Shown: piece after piece, positions 9,801-19,089 of the stretch | Position numbering within the stretch: position 1 is the first letter of the stretch | Layout of the letters: each line of letters begins with the position of its first letter | Assembly: GCA_910574455.1 (NCBI GenBank) | Contig: CAJSYZ010000002.1 | Coordinates: forward strand, 2,567,671-2,631,670 | Direction of reading: 5' to 3' | DNA: 64,000 nucleotides | From: Trichaptum fuscoviolaceum | Taxonomy: Eukaryota; Basidiomycota; Agaricomycetes; Hymenochaetales; Trichaptaceae | Translations under genes and position numbers: made by a program | Notes under the pieces: model-generated | Told to the model about the DNA's origin: nothing | Database searches by the model: none | Seen by the model: only the letters and a program-made list of their open reading frames with translations

Positions 9801-10609
9801 AAGGCGCCACCTCAACATCCTTCCACCCGCAGACGGACGGACAGACAGAACGCGTGAACCAGGAGTTGGAACAGTACCTGCGCGCGTTCACGGACACACG
9901 GCAAGAGAACTGGGCGGACCTACTACCCATGGCCGAGTTTGCACACAACACACGGGCGCACTCGGCTACCAGGATGTCTCCGTTTGCGCTGTTGTACGGA
10001 TATGACCCCGAGTTTACCATTGTCCCGTCCGCCGGACTATCAACCGTACCGGCCGCGGACGAGCGTCTAGACACACTTCAAAGGGCTCAGGAGGATGCCC
10101 GTGCAGCACTGGAAGTAGCCGCGGAACGTATGAAGCAGTACTACGACCGGGGCCGCGCGGACGCACCAGACATACAGCCAGGAGACAAAGTGTGGCTTGA
10201 TGCACGGAACATTGCGTTACCAGGGACACGCAAGCTCAACCCGCGTCGATTAGGACCTTACGAGGTCCTACGGAAGATAGGGCCGTTAAACTATGAGCTT
10301 AAGCTGCCGGCGTCCTTACGGATTCATCCTGTGTTCCATGTCTCGCTCTTGACAAAATATGTACCGGACACTATTCCGGGCCGCGTCCAAACACCCCCGG
10401 ACCCAGTTGCAGTTGACGGTGACATAGAGTATGAAGTTGCAGAAGTCCTAAACTCACGTAGGACGGGCCGCTGGCGCAAACTCGAATACCTTGTCCGTTG
10501 GAAAGGCTACGGACCCGAGGAAGATGCTTGGGTGCCCGCCACGGACATGGAACATGCGCCGGCCGTGATTCGCAAGTTCTACCGCCGCTACCCAGACGCG
10601 ATACGTTGA
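6809..10609 (+). CDS. pol: Pol polyprotein: protease, reverse transcriptase, RNase H, integrase, chromodomain
   Basis: The open frame has about 1266 codons and is expressed by -1 frameshift from gag. Visible domains in order are as follows. Aspartic protease, LLDCGAFS near residues 61-68. Reverse transcriptase with DLRAGYNNI and the catalytic YLDD near 477-480. RNase H with ECDASDF near 622. Integrase zinc finger HH..C..C from about 845. Integrase DD35E core, with CDFITQ, ISDRGTQF and a Glu in TERVNQE near residues 917-1013. C-terminal chromodomain near 1205-1255 (EVLNSR, EYLVRWKGYG, DAWVPA). Chromodomains of this clade steer integration to heterochromatin. All catalytic motifs are present and there is no stop, so the element looks autonomous. 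Confidence 0.96.
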   Translation: MSGSRRAVVPPKTPNRFSLLDDDVSDPSVYSTSLIHKSLRRFIHIPVRISDGQKVLSMRALLDCGAFSVIVNQKLVRKFGLRTRPLPRPIKVYNADDSLNQSGPITDLVRLTLEMGGHKEEVDATVANIGDYPLIIGIDWLRQHNPEIDWQDDTISFTRCPKECRPAAAERTVRAGQDLPHAVRKFRAARCKNSRQMRARPRPHARVCVAEVSDDTDEAEEETDNLAKVPPGFRHSEKYMDIYHDTEQFFVADDPDFVHKIAASYTWSQAIAEKTAVKEGDKSFEEMVPPQYREFAKVFSKSEAERLPERKPYDHAIDLESGATPSYSKIYPMAPAERAALKDFIEDNLRKGYIRPSKSPAAAPVFFIKKKDGSLRMVVDYRKLNAMTVKNRYPLPLTTELIDSLKKARVFTKLDLRAGYNNIHIKEGDEWKAAFRTQEGHFEPTVMTFGLTNAPATFQRMMNEIFKDMLDVIVIVYLDDICVFSENDADHEEHVKEVLRRLEKYDLFCKPEKCEFHKDSIEYLGMIIGSGTISMDPKKVEAVADWPTPTKVKDIQAFLGFANFYRRFIKDFSKLAVPMTELLRKDAQWRWTVRQQESFDGLKKKFTESPVLAMPDLEKPFIVECDASDFATGAVLSQIGPDGDIHPIAYYSKSLGDAERNYEIHDKELLAIVRALDEWRHYLEGSPHKIDIVSDHKNLLFFAEARNLTRRQARWSLFLSRFDFLIRHRPGRLGGKPDALSRREDLRPDGPDNANKVLLDTNRFYTLAMRRGMVRADGDTDLLRRIRESESFDEELIEAIEKLKDGAPRALANDLEEWNTEDGLLLYRGKVYVPKDEEVRRDIVKLHHDSLPVGHPGRWKTYELVSRNYWWPGMSSFVERYVSGCDTCVRTKNIPQRPVGPLQPNEVPNGPWQTISCDFITQLPQSGEYDAIFVVVDRLTKQAHFIPTTSDIDSARTADLFVSEVWKHHGTPRKVISDRGTQFVSRFMKAVLHRLGIEGATSTSFHPQTDGQTERVNQELEQYLRAFTDTRQENWADLLPMAEFAHNTRAHSATRMSPFALLYGYDPEFTIVPSAGLSTVPAADERLDTLQRAQEDARAALEVAAERMKQYYDRGRADAPDIQPGDKVWLDARNIALPGTRKLNPRRLGPYEVLRKIGPLNYELKLPASLRIHPVFHVSLLTKYVPDTIPGRVQTPPDPVAVDGDIEYEVAEVLNSRRTGRWRKLEYLVRWKGYGPEEDAWVPATDMEHAPAVIRKFYRRYPDAIR

Positions 10610-10651
10610 CGACGGACCACGCTCTTTAGGAGCGCCTTTGGAGGGGGGTAA

Positions 10652-11266
10652 TGTCAGGAATCCACCCGGGGTATTTAATTTCTTTTTAGTTTTCCTTATT
10701 TTTGCGGAAGGGTCCGTGAGGGTCACGGCCCCTTGCCGCCGGATTCCTGACATGTCCGTGAGCAGCACGGACTTGCAAGGACACTGATTCATTTCCTTTC
10801 TTATTTTCAATCTAGGATAGTTGCATGTATGTCGCAGGACGTACGGACAAGTGTCCTGCGGACAATCCTTTCTTTTTCTTTCGTCCTACGGACTCGTGCG
10901 GCCGTACGGACGTCCACGGACCTTTCTACGGACTTTCTCACGGACTTACTAGCATTGCGTGCGGACTACCATCGGACCCTCGCGGACCAAGGTCCTTAAG
11001 GGTCCTTAAGGGTTCAGTGGCTTGCTACTGTACAGTTTTTATTTCAGCTTGTTAAAACCATTCTAGCACCTGCGAAGCACTCCACTTTTGGCCTCTTGTA
11101 AAGTGCTTCTCAGGTGATGTGTTATCTTTAGCTCTGATGTGTAGAATAGCTTAATTGACTTGTAAAGTGCTTCTCAGAGTGAGAACCACCGCTCAAAGCG
11201 TCCGTGAAAGTCGTCCGTGTCTGATTCGGGGTCTCGAGTCCGAAGGAACCACTCTAGGTCGTAACA
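10652..11266 (+). repeat. 3' LTR of the chromovirus
   Basis: This copy is 615 bp. It matches the 5' LTR throughout except for lacking one copy of a 15-bp tandem repeat. It is preceded by the polypurine tract GGAGGGGGGTAA and followed by the target duplication ACGAG. Confidence 0.95.
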
Positions 11267-11475
11267 ACGAGAGTGTCATCGTTGTAGGTAGAAGGAAATT
11301 TGATCCCGTTGTCGGAGCGTCATGATCCGCTTCTTTAGCATGAACATTAGTAATCTAGTTGCCAGTGGATCAAACTATGAGCTTTAGCTGAGTCTAAATC
11401 AAGCTTCACACTTACCATTACATCGTGCATTCCAGAAATTGATCCCGTACGCATTGCAAGATTTCAAATTTAAAC

Positions 11476-12486
11476 TCACAAATTGATCCCTCTCGAGTCT
11501 ATCCCAGCCACCTCAAGTCCTCCATCCTCTTCACCAATGAAAGTGGATTCATCTGTGTTGCGAAGCGCCCTGGCAGGTCGCTTTGTCTTGTCGTCCCGCT
11601 TTGACGTAGCGGGCGAGTCTATTATATCCGTTTCTTCACCAGAAAGGCTCTCGTTCTGTCCGGCAGGTGCGTGAAAGAAAATGTTGCTTGGAGTGGCGGC
11701 AGATCTCGACGTCTTTGCGGTCTGCACACGGGTGCGAAATGGAAGTTCACCTTTGGGATCTTCTTTCCTAGCCTTTTTTGCAGGCTTTCTGTTTGACGCA
11801 TCCGTACTCGCCGCTTCATATTGTGAGTCAAAGTAGTCAACCTCCAAGCTTCGAAAACATCTGAAAATGTATAGGCAGTATAACTCACCAATGTCTAAGT
11901 CTTCGTTGTATTCAACTTCACAACCCGACACGTCTTTAACATCGTTCTTCGAGCCTGCTTACGCCAGTTCAAAGCTATGTAATTACTGATCTGAGGTTGA
12001 AGACTTACTACTAGCTTCGCCCTTCGGCTTCCTACATCCACGTTTTCCAGCGAGTTTAGGCACTGTTGAGCCCATCTGGGTGCGTGTCTCAAGAGCCTTC
12101 GACAAATTGTTTTCAATTTCTACGGTCTCTAGCATCGCTGCTTCTTGGTTTTCTGCTGCAGTCACCTTCTTTCGTACCTTGTCAGCTGCCTCTTGTTCTT
12201 TTGCTGCCCGTTTCTGCTCCGCAGCGAGTTTTTTCCTCTCTTTCGCGACCGCGACTTGCTGGGCCGCAGCTCTGCGGAAAGCTGCCCGTTCTTCCTTCTG
12301 TTTTTCCTTCTCCTCCTTCTCCTTCAATGCCTCATCCCGCCTCGCTGCCTGCTGTACTTTCCTTTTGTCTTTTTCTTCCTTCTCCCGCAATATCTCCTCC
12401 TTTGTTCGTCTTGTTCTGAGTTGGTCAACTACTGCTCCGGGGTGCTGGTTATTGTTCTTAGCCCTCGTCTGTCTTCGAGTTGACAT
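11476..12486 (-). pseudogene. Plavaka companion protein, 5' portion (coiled-coil N-terminus)
   Basis: It starts at ATG 12486 with MSTRRQTRAKN, then RTRRTKEEI and a long Lys/Glu/Ala-rich coiled coil of about 120 residues. A second exon (about 11931-11476) encodes a charged, disordered stretch with KPAKKARK-type basic patches that could act as nuclear localisation signals. This N-terminus (TRAKN.HPG..., RTRRTK.E...) is characteristic of proteins encoded beside Plavaka transposases. The downstream exons lie beyond the chromovirus, at 4770-1740. The donor at about 11477 (GTGAGT) is intact. If the chromovirus sits in an intron, splicing could in principle skip it, but a 6.4-kb intron with its own promoter and terminator makes that doubtful. 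Confidence 0.6.
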
Positions 12487-12861
12487 TTTGTGCAGTGTTT
12501 TGAGACTTGGGTGATAATAAGATGGATCGAAGGTGCTAGTTCAAGATCAGGGAGGCGGGGGCGTCTATCTTAGACAACTTGAAGTTGAAAATTTACGCCC
12601 ACTCACTCACTGGCAGGCTGCCACTGGCCAGGCTGCCACAGTGTGTGACTTACTACTACTACTAGTAGTAGTACTAGTACTAGTACTCACTGGCACTCAG
12701 GCTGGCACTGCACTCAGGCTGGCAGCCTTACCGGCGTACTACCAGTAGTACTAGTAGTACTATGACTAATTTAAACTCAGGTTCAAGTTCACTCACTGCC
12801 AGCCTGCTGGCACTCAGCTGTGAGTCCCAATCATCGACATGTACTACTGAAGGTTACATTG
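12487..12861. promoter_or_regulatory. Bidirectional promoter region of the Plavaka genes, with palindromic trinucleotide tracts
   Basis: The gap between the divergent start codons is 375 bp. It holds ACT/AGT palindromes (12650-12687 and about 12735-12760) built from ACTACTACTAGTAGTAGT-like runs. Repeated CACTGGCA and CAGGCTG words and AACTTGAA-type words are also present. The same vocabulary recurs at 22752-22767, 23540-23710 and 26930-28100. The region could hold transposase-binding or promoter sites. No TATA box was identified with confidence. Confidence 0.45.
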
Positions 12862-15082
12862 ATGCCAGCGACACGGAAAAAGCACGATCCCCTTCATTTT
12901 CCACCAACTATTCGATGCACCTTGCCCAGCTGTAGTAGGACGTTCAAGAGTCAATCTGGAAGAGCAAGACATGAATATTCAGCTCATCCGATGTCATCCG
13001 TGGCAAGATCTACTGCCTGTGGTCACGACTACTATGATCCTTCACCTATTCGACCCACACGAGCTCCAACTCCTCAACCTCTACCGAGGTCGTCCGAACT
13101 TCCAACAGAGGGTCATTTTGAGAGCGGCCCTGACTCCTACGATTACGATATTTCCATGCTTACACAGGATATCTCGATGCTCAGTATAGGCCGAGACGAG
13201 CTGCTTCAAGACCTAGACAGACCTGATTCTCTGTCCCATTCTGGCACCGGAAGTGACAGTGGCCGTAGTGCATCCTCTGAAGATTTGGACTTCGACGTTG
13301 GAGATCATGAGGAGAGTGATGGTGACCTAAAGGTGTATCACAGATATATGAATGGTGCGCACCAAGTATATTGTCCTCGGTTTGATAGCACTCTGATGAA
13401 AAACATCGTGCAGCCACCCCGTGTGATGCGGAAGGAAACAACTTAGAAAACGACGAACCACCTGTTCCGCGAAATGAACCTGCACCAAATGACTGGTCTC
13501 CCTATTCGTGCCGAGCAGATTTTGAGCTCGCAGACTTTCTTTATCGCGATGAGCAAATGTCTGCTGGTAATATAACAAAGCTTCTCGGAATCATGAAGGC
13601 TTACCAGCGAATTCAGTCTGTGAAGAACGCGAAATCTGGCGGATATTCTGAGTTGGACGTAACTAAGCCCGACGATGACTCAGATCTGGATCCCACTAGT
13701 ACGCTACTCGATGGAGACGCACAAAAGTTGTACAATGTCATTGACGCTACGAGAGTTGGTGATGTGCCTTGGAAATCCTTTAGTAACTTCTACACGGACA
13801 ACAATGGCCAAAAAGCGACAGACGAGAACACCGAGTCATGGAAGAGGAAAGGATATGATGTATGGTATCGGGATCCCTTGGAAGTGATCCGAAATTTGGT
13901 GGATAATACGGCTTTAGAAGGCGAATTCGACTATGTCCCATTTCGTGAATATCAGCCAAAGGAGGAATCTGATGACATCAATGACAAAGAACGAGTGTTC
14001 AGAAATTACATGTCCGGAAATTTTGCTTGGGAACAGGCTGTAGGTCATGACTCATGAACTCGCAGGAAACATACTGATTATCCTTGACTTAGAATAAGAT
14101 CTACGCCGAAGATAAAGCAGTCCATGGATCTATGTTCGTTCCGGTGATCTTGGGGAGTGACAAGACAACAGTTTCCGTTGGAACTGGCAACAACGAATAT
14201 TATCCGTTATATCTCTCAATAGGAAATGTATCAAACAAGGCCCGGCGGTCCCAAAAGTTGAATACAGTCCAGCTTGTAGCATTTTTAGCAATACCAAAGA
14301 GTGTGTGTCAAAAACTGAGCCATTCAATTGTGTTTTGACGCTTTTTTGCAGCTGAGCGACAGTACGAAAAGTCAGATGACTTCCGTCGCTTTAGACATCA
14401 AATTTTTCATTCATCTATATCGAGAATCTTGAGTTCACTGAAGACCGCCATGTCCATAAACAATGAACAGACCATTCTCCGGTGCCCTGATGGTCACTTG
14501 CGTAGGTCGGTTCTCGGACTCGGCTCGTATATAGCCGATTATCCGGAACAGGTGAGTCTATGCGCAATATGCACTGGATGGTGCTGCAAGTAAGTACCAT
14601 CCTTTCCAAAATCGCATAGGAGTCTGAGGAAATGGCTTACGGTGGCTATATAGATGCACAGCTCCCCACAAGGACCTAGATAATCCGGAGTTTGCATCAA
14701 ATCCTCGAACAAAAGAGCTACACGAACGATTGATAGAGCAGGTAAATGACAACAACTTAACCAGAGCAACAATTCGCAAAGAGTATGGGTTCCACCAAGA
14801 TATCGTGGTATGTGCTCCAAATTCTCCATTGGATGCGCTTCTAAGAACTATGTTTTCCCGTAGCCCTTCACCAATGACTTTCCGCGTGCAGATATATGCG
14901 ATCTCATTTCTCCGGACCTATTGCACCAAATCATCAAAGGTGTTTTCAAGGATCATCTTGTCGAGTGGATATGCCAGAGCTTGACCACAACAGAGCTGGA
15001 TATTGTGGATAAAAGGTGCCATTCTCAAACAATTTGTATAATATGAATACTATCGCTGACCTCCGCGTAGAATCAGAGTCGC
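12862..15082 (+). pseudogene. Plavaka transposase, 5' part (exons 1-6 and start of exon 7)
   Basis: Exons read as 12862-13332, 13389-14039, 14093-14300, 14352-14589, 14654-14807, 14864-15015 and 15071-15082, all in phase. A C2H2 zinc finger opens the protein (CTLPSC...H....H, residues about 14-36), then an acidic linker. Hallmark Plavaka motifs follow: DWSPYS, ADFELADFLYR, EQMSAGNI, GDVPW, LGSDKTTVSVGTGNNEYYP, LRCPDGHLRRSVLGLG, ADYPEQ, FTNDFPRADI and LLHQIIKG. These match the transposase family of agaricomycete CACTA-like elements. The start was chosen at MPATRKK because it directly precedes the finger. Exon 7 is cut after 12 nt by the LTR element at 15083. Confidence 0.9.
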
Positions 15083-17617
15083 TGTTACGACCTGGGGGGA
15101 ACCTGGGGGCCGTGGCGCGTTAGCGGCTTCCGGGGCAAGGCCTGGGAGAGCGCGCGGCAGCTGAGAAGGCGCAGGGAACCGTTAAGGACGCTACAACGCC
15201 AACGGAGTCGCGCGGGGAGCGGGGCTGCGGGGGCGAGACGCAAGGGGGCTCAAGGCGAGGACGGGACGGAGTCAGAGTCGAGGCTGGGAAGGCAGAGTCG
15301 AGGCGCGGGAAGACAGAGTCGAGACGCGGGGAAATGCAAAGCGGGATTCTGGCGGGAATCTGGAGTCGCGCGGGAATCTGGATTCGTGCGGGAATCTGGA
15401 TTCGGGCGGGAATCTGGATTCGTGCGGGAATCTGGATTCGTGCGGGGATCGCAGAGCGGGAATCGTTCGGGACTTTGGCGGGAATCGCAGAGCGGGATTC
15501 TGGCGGGAATCTCAGAGCGGGATTCTGGGCAGGACTTCAGAGCGGGATTCGCAGAGCGGGATCCGGGACAAGACAGAGACAAGAGAGCCAGAGAGCAGGC
15601 GTGCTCAGGACGGGAGCAGAGAGCTCGGGATAACCGGGATCTCAAGGCAACACTTCTGTATCAGGAGGAGGTTCCCTAAGGAAGCACTCGACAAGTCAGC
15701 ATTGTAAAACTACACTAGAGACAAGACAGAAACACACCTAAGGAAGCACTCGACAAGAGGACAAAAGTGAGTGCTCCTTACGGTGGCGACAGGTATTTAT
15801 CTACTGGGCAGAATCTACAGGGAACGGGCATGCACAAACGCGCAACTAACTAGTTACACAATCTTGCGGGCGAAGGCCGCGCATACAGTGACGTGAATCC
15901 GGGATTCGGGATTCGGTGCGGGAACATCTGGGCAAGATCTAAGGGAACGAGCGTGAAGCATGGTCAAGTGAAACAAAGAGAACTAAAGGAATGTAATTGT
16001 GCGCGAGGTATCAAGCTGGCGCACAGGCAGCGGGGTAACGAGCGTGGGGGGCGGATGTAATGCATACATCGTCTCGGGCTAAGTTGCAGGCAACTTCTGG
16101 CGTGGATCAGGGTCGCGGGAGATCGACAGGGACCAACTTCGAAGAAGCCGGTGCTTCGATGTCGTAACGAAGCCTAATCGCGAGGCGCGCGCGGGGCAGG
16201 GCGACTAAGGACGGGGTTCGAGTCCTTGCGGACAATGAGATCAATCCCGCACACGGGGTAGCGGGAATGTGGTCTGCGGGCCGGGACAGGACGCTACTAG
16301 CGAGACTAGTTGGCTGGCACGTGCGTGGCCAGGCCAATCACCTGGGGCTATCTCAAGACGAGGTTAGCATCGAGGAGCGGGAAGCTAAGGGGTTTCCCTT
16401 GGACGACGGGAAACTCGCGCGATTCGCGACGGGATCATGCAGGGAATCTGGTTCGGGTTTCGACCGGGTTTCGAGTTCGGGGTTCGACTGGGAATCGAGT
16501 TCGGGTTTAGACCGGGAATCGAGTTCGGGTTTCGACCGGGAATCGAGACAGGGTTCGACCGGGAATCGTAGCGGGAATCTTTCGGGAATCAGAGCGGGAA
16601 CTTAGCTGGGGTTGCGATGGGAATCGCGGCGGGATCGAAGGCGGGAATCCTGCGGGGGATTTGCGCAGGGATTCGAGACGGGACGCGAGGCGGGAAACGA
16701 GCGGGATTTCGACTGGGATCGTGCGGGGAAAGGAGTGGGATTCCAACCGGGAAGCGAGCGGGGTTTCTACCGGGAATGAGCGGGGGAGTCTGGCGGGACT
16801 CTAGTCTGGAAACGAGCGGGGGGAGTTTGGCGGGACTCCAACCGGGACGAGTGTGGGTTGCGGGATTTGTCAGAGGGGACGCTTGACAGCGTTCGCGGCG
16901 AGGCGGGATTCCTGGCGGGGCAGGCTGTGGACGAACAAGGGCAGGTCGAGAGGCACAGGATGTCGAAGGGGTTAGCTAGGGCACCGTGGCAGGACGAGCG
17001 CAGGGCAGGGTTCGTGACCGGGCAGGATTGCGGGACGGCAATCCTTGACCTGCTGTCGTGTTGGCTTACTCAAGGCCAGACAGAGGTCGACTTTGGACGC
17101 AGTGGATCAATCTCCTAACTGCACTTCATGACTGTGGACGCGAGGCCGGGATCTGGTATCCGGGCATAGTCGAGAACCTACGAGGTCTGGGATAGCTATG
17201 GCTATGGCTATGGCTGTGGCAGGCTATGGCTATGGCGGTGGCTATGGTGAGTGACTTCGGGACTATGGCGAGGTACGGGGTTCGCTGGAGCGGGGAACAG
17301 AGCATGACGGGAGCGGGGAGCGAGCGGGGGATCATCCTAGAGTCGGGGGAACGACGAGGCGGGCTAGGGATGGATCGAGACGCGGGGACGAGGCGGGGGA
17401 CTGACGAGGAGACGTGGGCGAGGACAAGCAGGGGCGAGGAGGTCGTAGCGGGGCTGAACTCTTAGCAGGAGAATGCATGGCGAAGCAGGGGTTCTTCTGG
17501 GATCAGAGAGCGGGGGATCCTTTCGGGATCTAGCCAAGGTCGCGATTTCGGGTTTCAGTATACCGGGTTCTGTTCGGGATTGCCTTAGACATGTTGGGGT
17601 CCTGGGGGATCCCGACA
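15083..17617 (-). repeat. 3' LTR (left copy) of the pol-less retrotransposon
   Basis: Very G-rich on the plus strand, with tandem units such as CGGGAATCTGGATTCGTG (18 bp, about five copies near 15353-15447). A 24-bp family occurs around 16440-16560 and a GGCTATGGCTAT tract at about 17193-17247. The long open frames seen here on both strands are by-products of these repeats. Confidence 0.92.
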
Positions 17618-17808
17618 TTACCCCCCTCCAAAGGTGCTACTCCGGAGCACCAAAGGATTAGAGTAGTCTTTAGCTTTTCGTACTAATTATCCAATACTTA
17701 ATAACCATAATCATAACCAAGACGCAGAGTCTTTCGGGATTTCCGTCGAGAAACCATTATTACCAACGCGGGACTAAACATAATCCGAAAAAAAATTCGC
17801 GGGGGAAT

Positions 17809-18489
17809 CTACCGGGTTTTGACCAAAATTCGCGCCAACGGGCGGCTTTGCTTTCGTCGAGGCGTGCCTTTCCCACCGAGCTGGGGAGAGGCAGTCAGTT
17901 TGCCTAGGCGGTCGGGTTTCGCAAGGACCAGGGGCGGGGACGAAGCGGGGGTCGAGGACGAGACTTCAGGCAGGGCGGCCTCAGGGGGCCCTTCCGGGAT
18001 CGACTGGGCTGGACGGGATTTTCGGTGCAGGAAATCTACCAAAGTTCGGGACGCGCTTGCTTGTGCTTCTGCAGCACCAAGCAGTCGTTCGGGAACAACG
18101 GGGTCGAGCGGGGTCGGGATCGAAGCGGGAACTGGTTCAGGGACCGGGGAAACAGGTGCAGGAACTGGAGGCACGGCGGGAGAAGCTGGGGTCGAAGCGT
18201 CTGGAGCGGGGGACGTGACAGTCGGGACCGGGGCGGCAGTAGACGTTGACGGGATCGTTTGCAGGTCAGAGATGCATACTTGTATCAAACCCTGTAAGAG
18301 GCTTTCAACTTCGTGACGCAGGAACTGGCTGAACGCGGGATCCGTGTCTTGGACTATCCGGGTGCAATGGGGCACCATTCGGGTCAGGACTTGGGCAACG
18401 CGGCTCAACATGGCGGGAGACGGTTCTGAGGCAGCAGGGGCGCGGGTTTCCGGGGCAGAATCCGAGGACGTAGCTTGGACACCTATCAT
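17809..18489 (-). CDS. Proline/alanine-rich ORF in the pol-less element
   Basis: This 226-codon frame lies downstream of the zinc-knuckle ORF and in a different frame. It begins MIGVQATSSDSAPE. It holds a short helical part (RVAQVLTRMVPHCTRIV, then FLRHEVESLLQGLIQV), then a long Pro/Ala/Ser/Thr stretch and a basic end. The helical part could be a remnant of a capsid-like domain, but I recognise no family. It may be expressed from the same transcript by frameshift or re-initiation. Confidence 0.4.
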   Translation of the reverse strand: MIGVQATSSDSAPETRAPAASEPSPAMLSRVAQVLTRMVPHCTRIVQDTDPAFSQFLRHEVESLLQGLIQVCISDLQTIPSTSTAAPVPTVTSPAPDASTPASPAVPPVPAPVSPVPEPVPASIPTPLDPVVPERLLGAAEAQASASRTLVDFLHRKSRPAQSIPEGPPEAALPEVSSSTPASSPPLVLAKPDRLGKLTASPQLGGKGTPRRKQSRPLARILVKTR

Positions 18490-18508
18490 CGCAAACTGGC
18501 GTTTCGGG

Positions 18509-19054
18509 CTAGACTTCCGGGGTGCGACTTTTGCGGGGGGAGCGGGCTTTTTTCACGGGCGGCCTTTCAGCACAATCGCGAATCAAGTGGCCCTTTGTTC
18601 CGCAGTAGAAGCAGAGCCCAAGTTTTCGCCTTTCATGCCTATCAGCATCAGAAAGGGTGCGCTTGGTCGAGGACGGGATTCGGGGAACCGTAGGACGGGG
18701 CATCGTGGCACGGGGCGGGGCAGTCGGACATGCGGGAACCAGATGTTCGTTAGAACCGCAGTAGAAACAGAGGCGCAGTTTACGGCGCAGTTCACGGGTT
18801 TCTGGGGTCGACGTATGGGACGCAGGGCGAGAGCGGGGGCGAGGTGCTACCGAGGCTGGGGAAGTTGACCGGGACGTGGCTGGCGAGGCAGGGACAGAGA
18901 CAAGCCGGGGGAGCGGGACAGCAGGTGACTGTGGCCGGGAATTGCTCGAGGAAGACGAGCGCGTGGAGCGGGAGTCTGACGCGGACATAGCAACGCGGGG
19001 ATTTTGTCGAAGTCCGAAAAAAAAGAGTCGGGAAAAGAGCGTAATTGTTGCCAA
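18509..19054 (-). CDS. Gag-like protein with two CCHC zinc knuckles
   Basis: The 181-codon frame contains two knuckles of C-X2-C-X4-H-X4-C form: CFYCGSNEHLVPAC and CFYCGTKGHLIRDC, about 40 residues apart. The rest is Ser/Arg/Pro-rich and disordered. Such knuckles in Gypsy Gag bind the element RNA. There is no capsid domain upstream of them, so the order differs from a normal gag, where the knuckle closes the protein. The likely start could be the ATG of MSASDSRS rather than the first ATG. It is the only recognisable domain in the element and suggests that packaging RNA in trans is its retained function. Confidence 0.65.
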   Translation of the reverse strand: MATITLFSRLFFFGLRQNPRVAMSASDSRSTRSSSSSNSRPQSPAVPLPRLVSVPASPATSRSTSPASVAPRPRSRPASHTSTPETRELRRKLRLCFYCGSNEHLVPACPTAPPRATMPRPTVPRIPSSTKRTLSDADRHERRKLGLCFYCGTKGHLIRDCAERPPVKKARSPRKSRTPEV

Positions 19055-19076
19055 TCCTGGTTACGGTAAGCTTTAG

Positions 19077-19087
19077 ACTTTTGTCCT
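19077..19087 (-). other. Primer-binding site of the pol-less element, self-priming type
   Basis: On the minus strand the sequence is AGGACAAAAGT, two bases inside the 5' LTR. It is exactly complementary to ACTTTTGTCCT in the LTR (plus-strand positions 19766-19776, and 15758-15768 in the other copy). Position, length and spacing equal those of the chromovirus site. One base differs, and it is compensated in the LTR partner. Confidence 0.72.
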
Positions 19088-19089
19088 AA

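Larger units (their letters stand above)
4821..11266 (+). mobile_element. Intact Ty3/Gypsy chromovirus (chromodomain LTR retrotransposon)
   Basis: The LTRs are 4821-5450 (630 bp) and 10652-11266 (615 bp), beginning TGTCAGG and ending GTAACA. The 5-bp target duplication ACGAG is at 4816-4820 and 11267-11271. By eye, the LTRs differ only by one extra 15-bp tandem copy in the left one, so the insertion is young. The order is gag, then protease, reverse transcriptase, RNase H, integrase and chromodomain, with no internal stop in gag or pol. A primer-binding site (5453-5463) is complementary to the LTR itself, as in the self-priming Tf1/sushi group. A polypurine tract lies at 10641-10651. The element lies between exons of the Plavaka companion gene and in the opposite orientation. 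Confidence 0.95.

Noticed and set aside
15353..15447. Regular 18-bp repeats that look like a repeat array
   Set aside because: There are no spacers of differing sequence, so it is a tandem minisatellite inside an LTR and not a CRISPR. The genome is eukaryotic.
15250..17618. Many frames of 60-130 codons in the 2.5-kb LTRs (repeated at 19258-21474)
   Set aside because: They arise from G-rich tandem repeats lacking stops in several frames. Identical sets recur in both LTRs and none has a domain.
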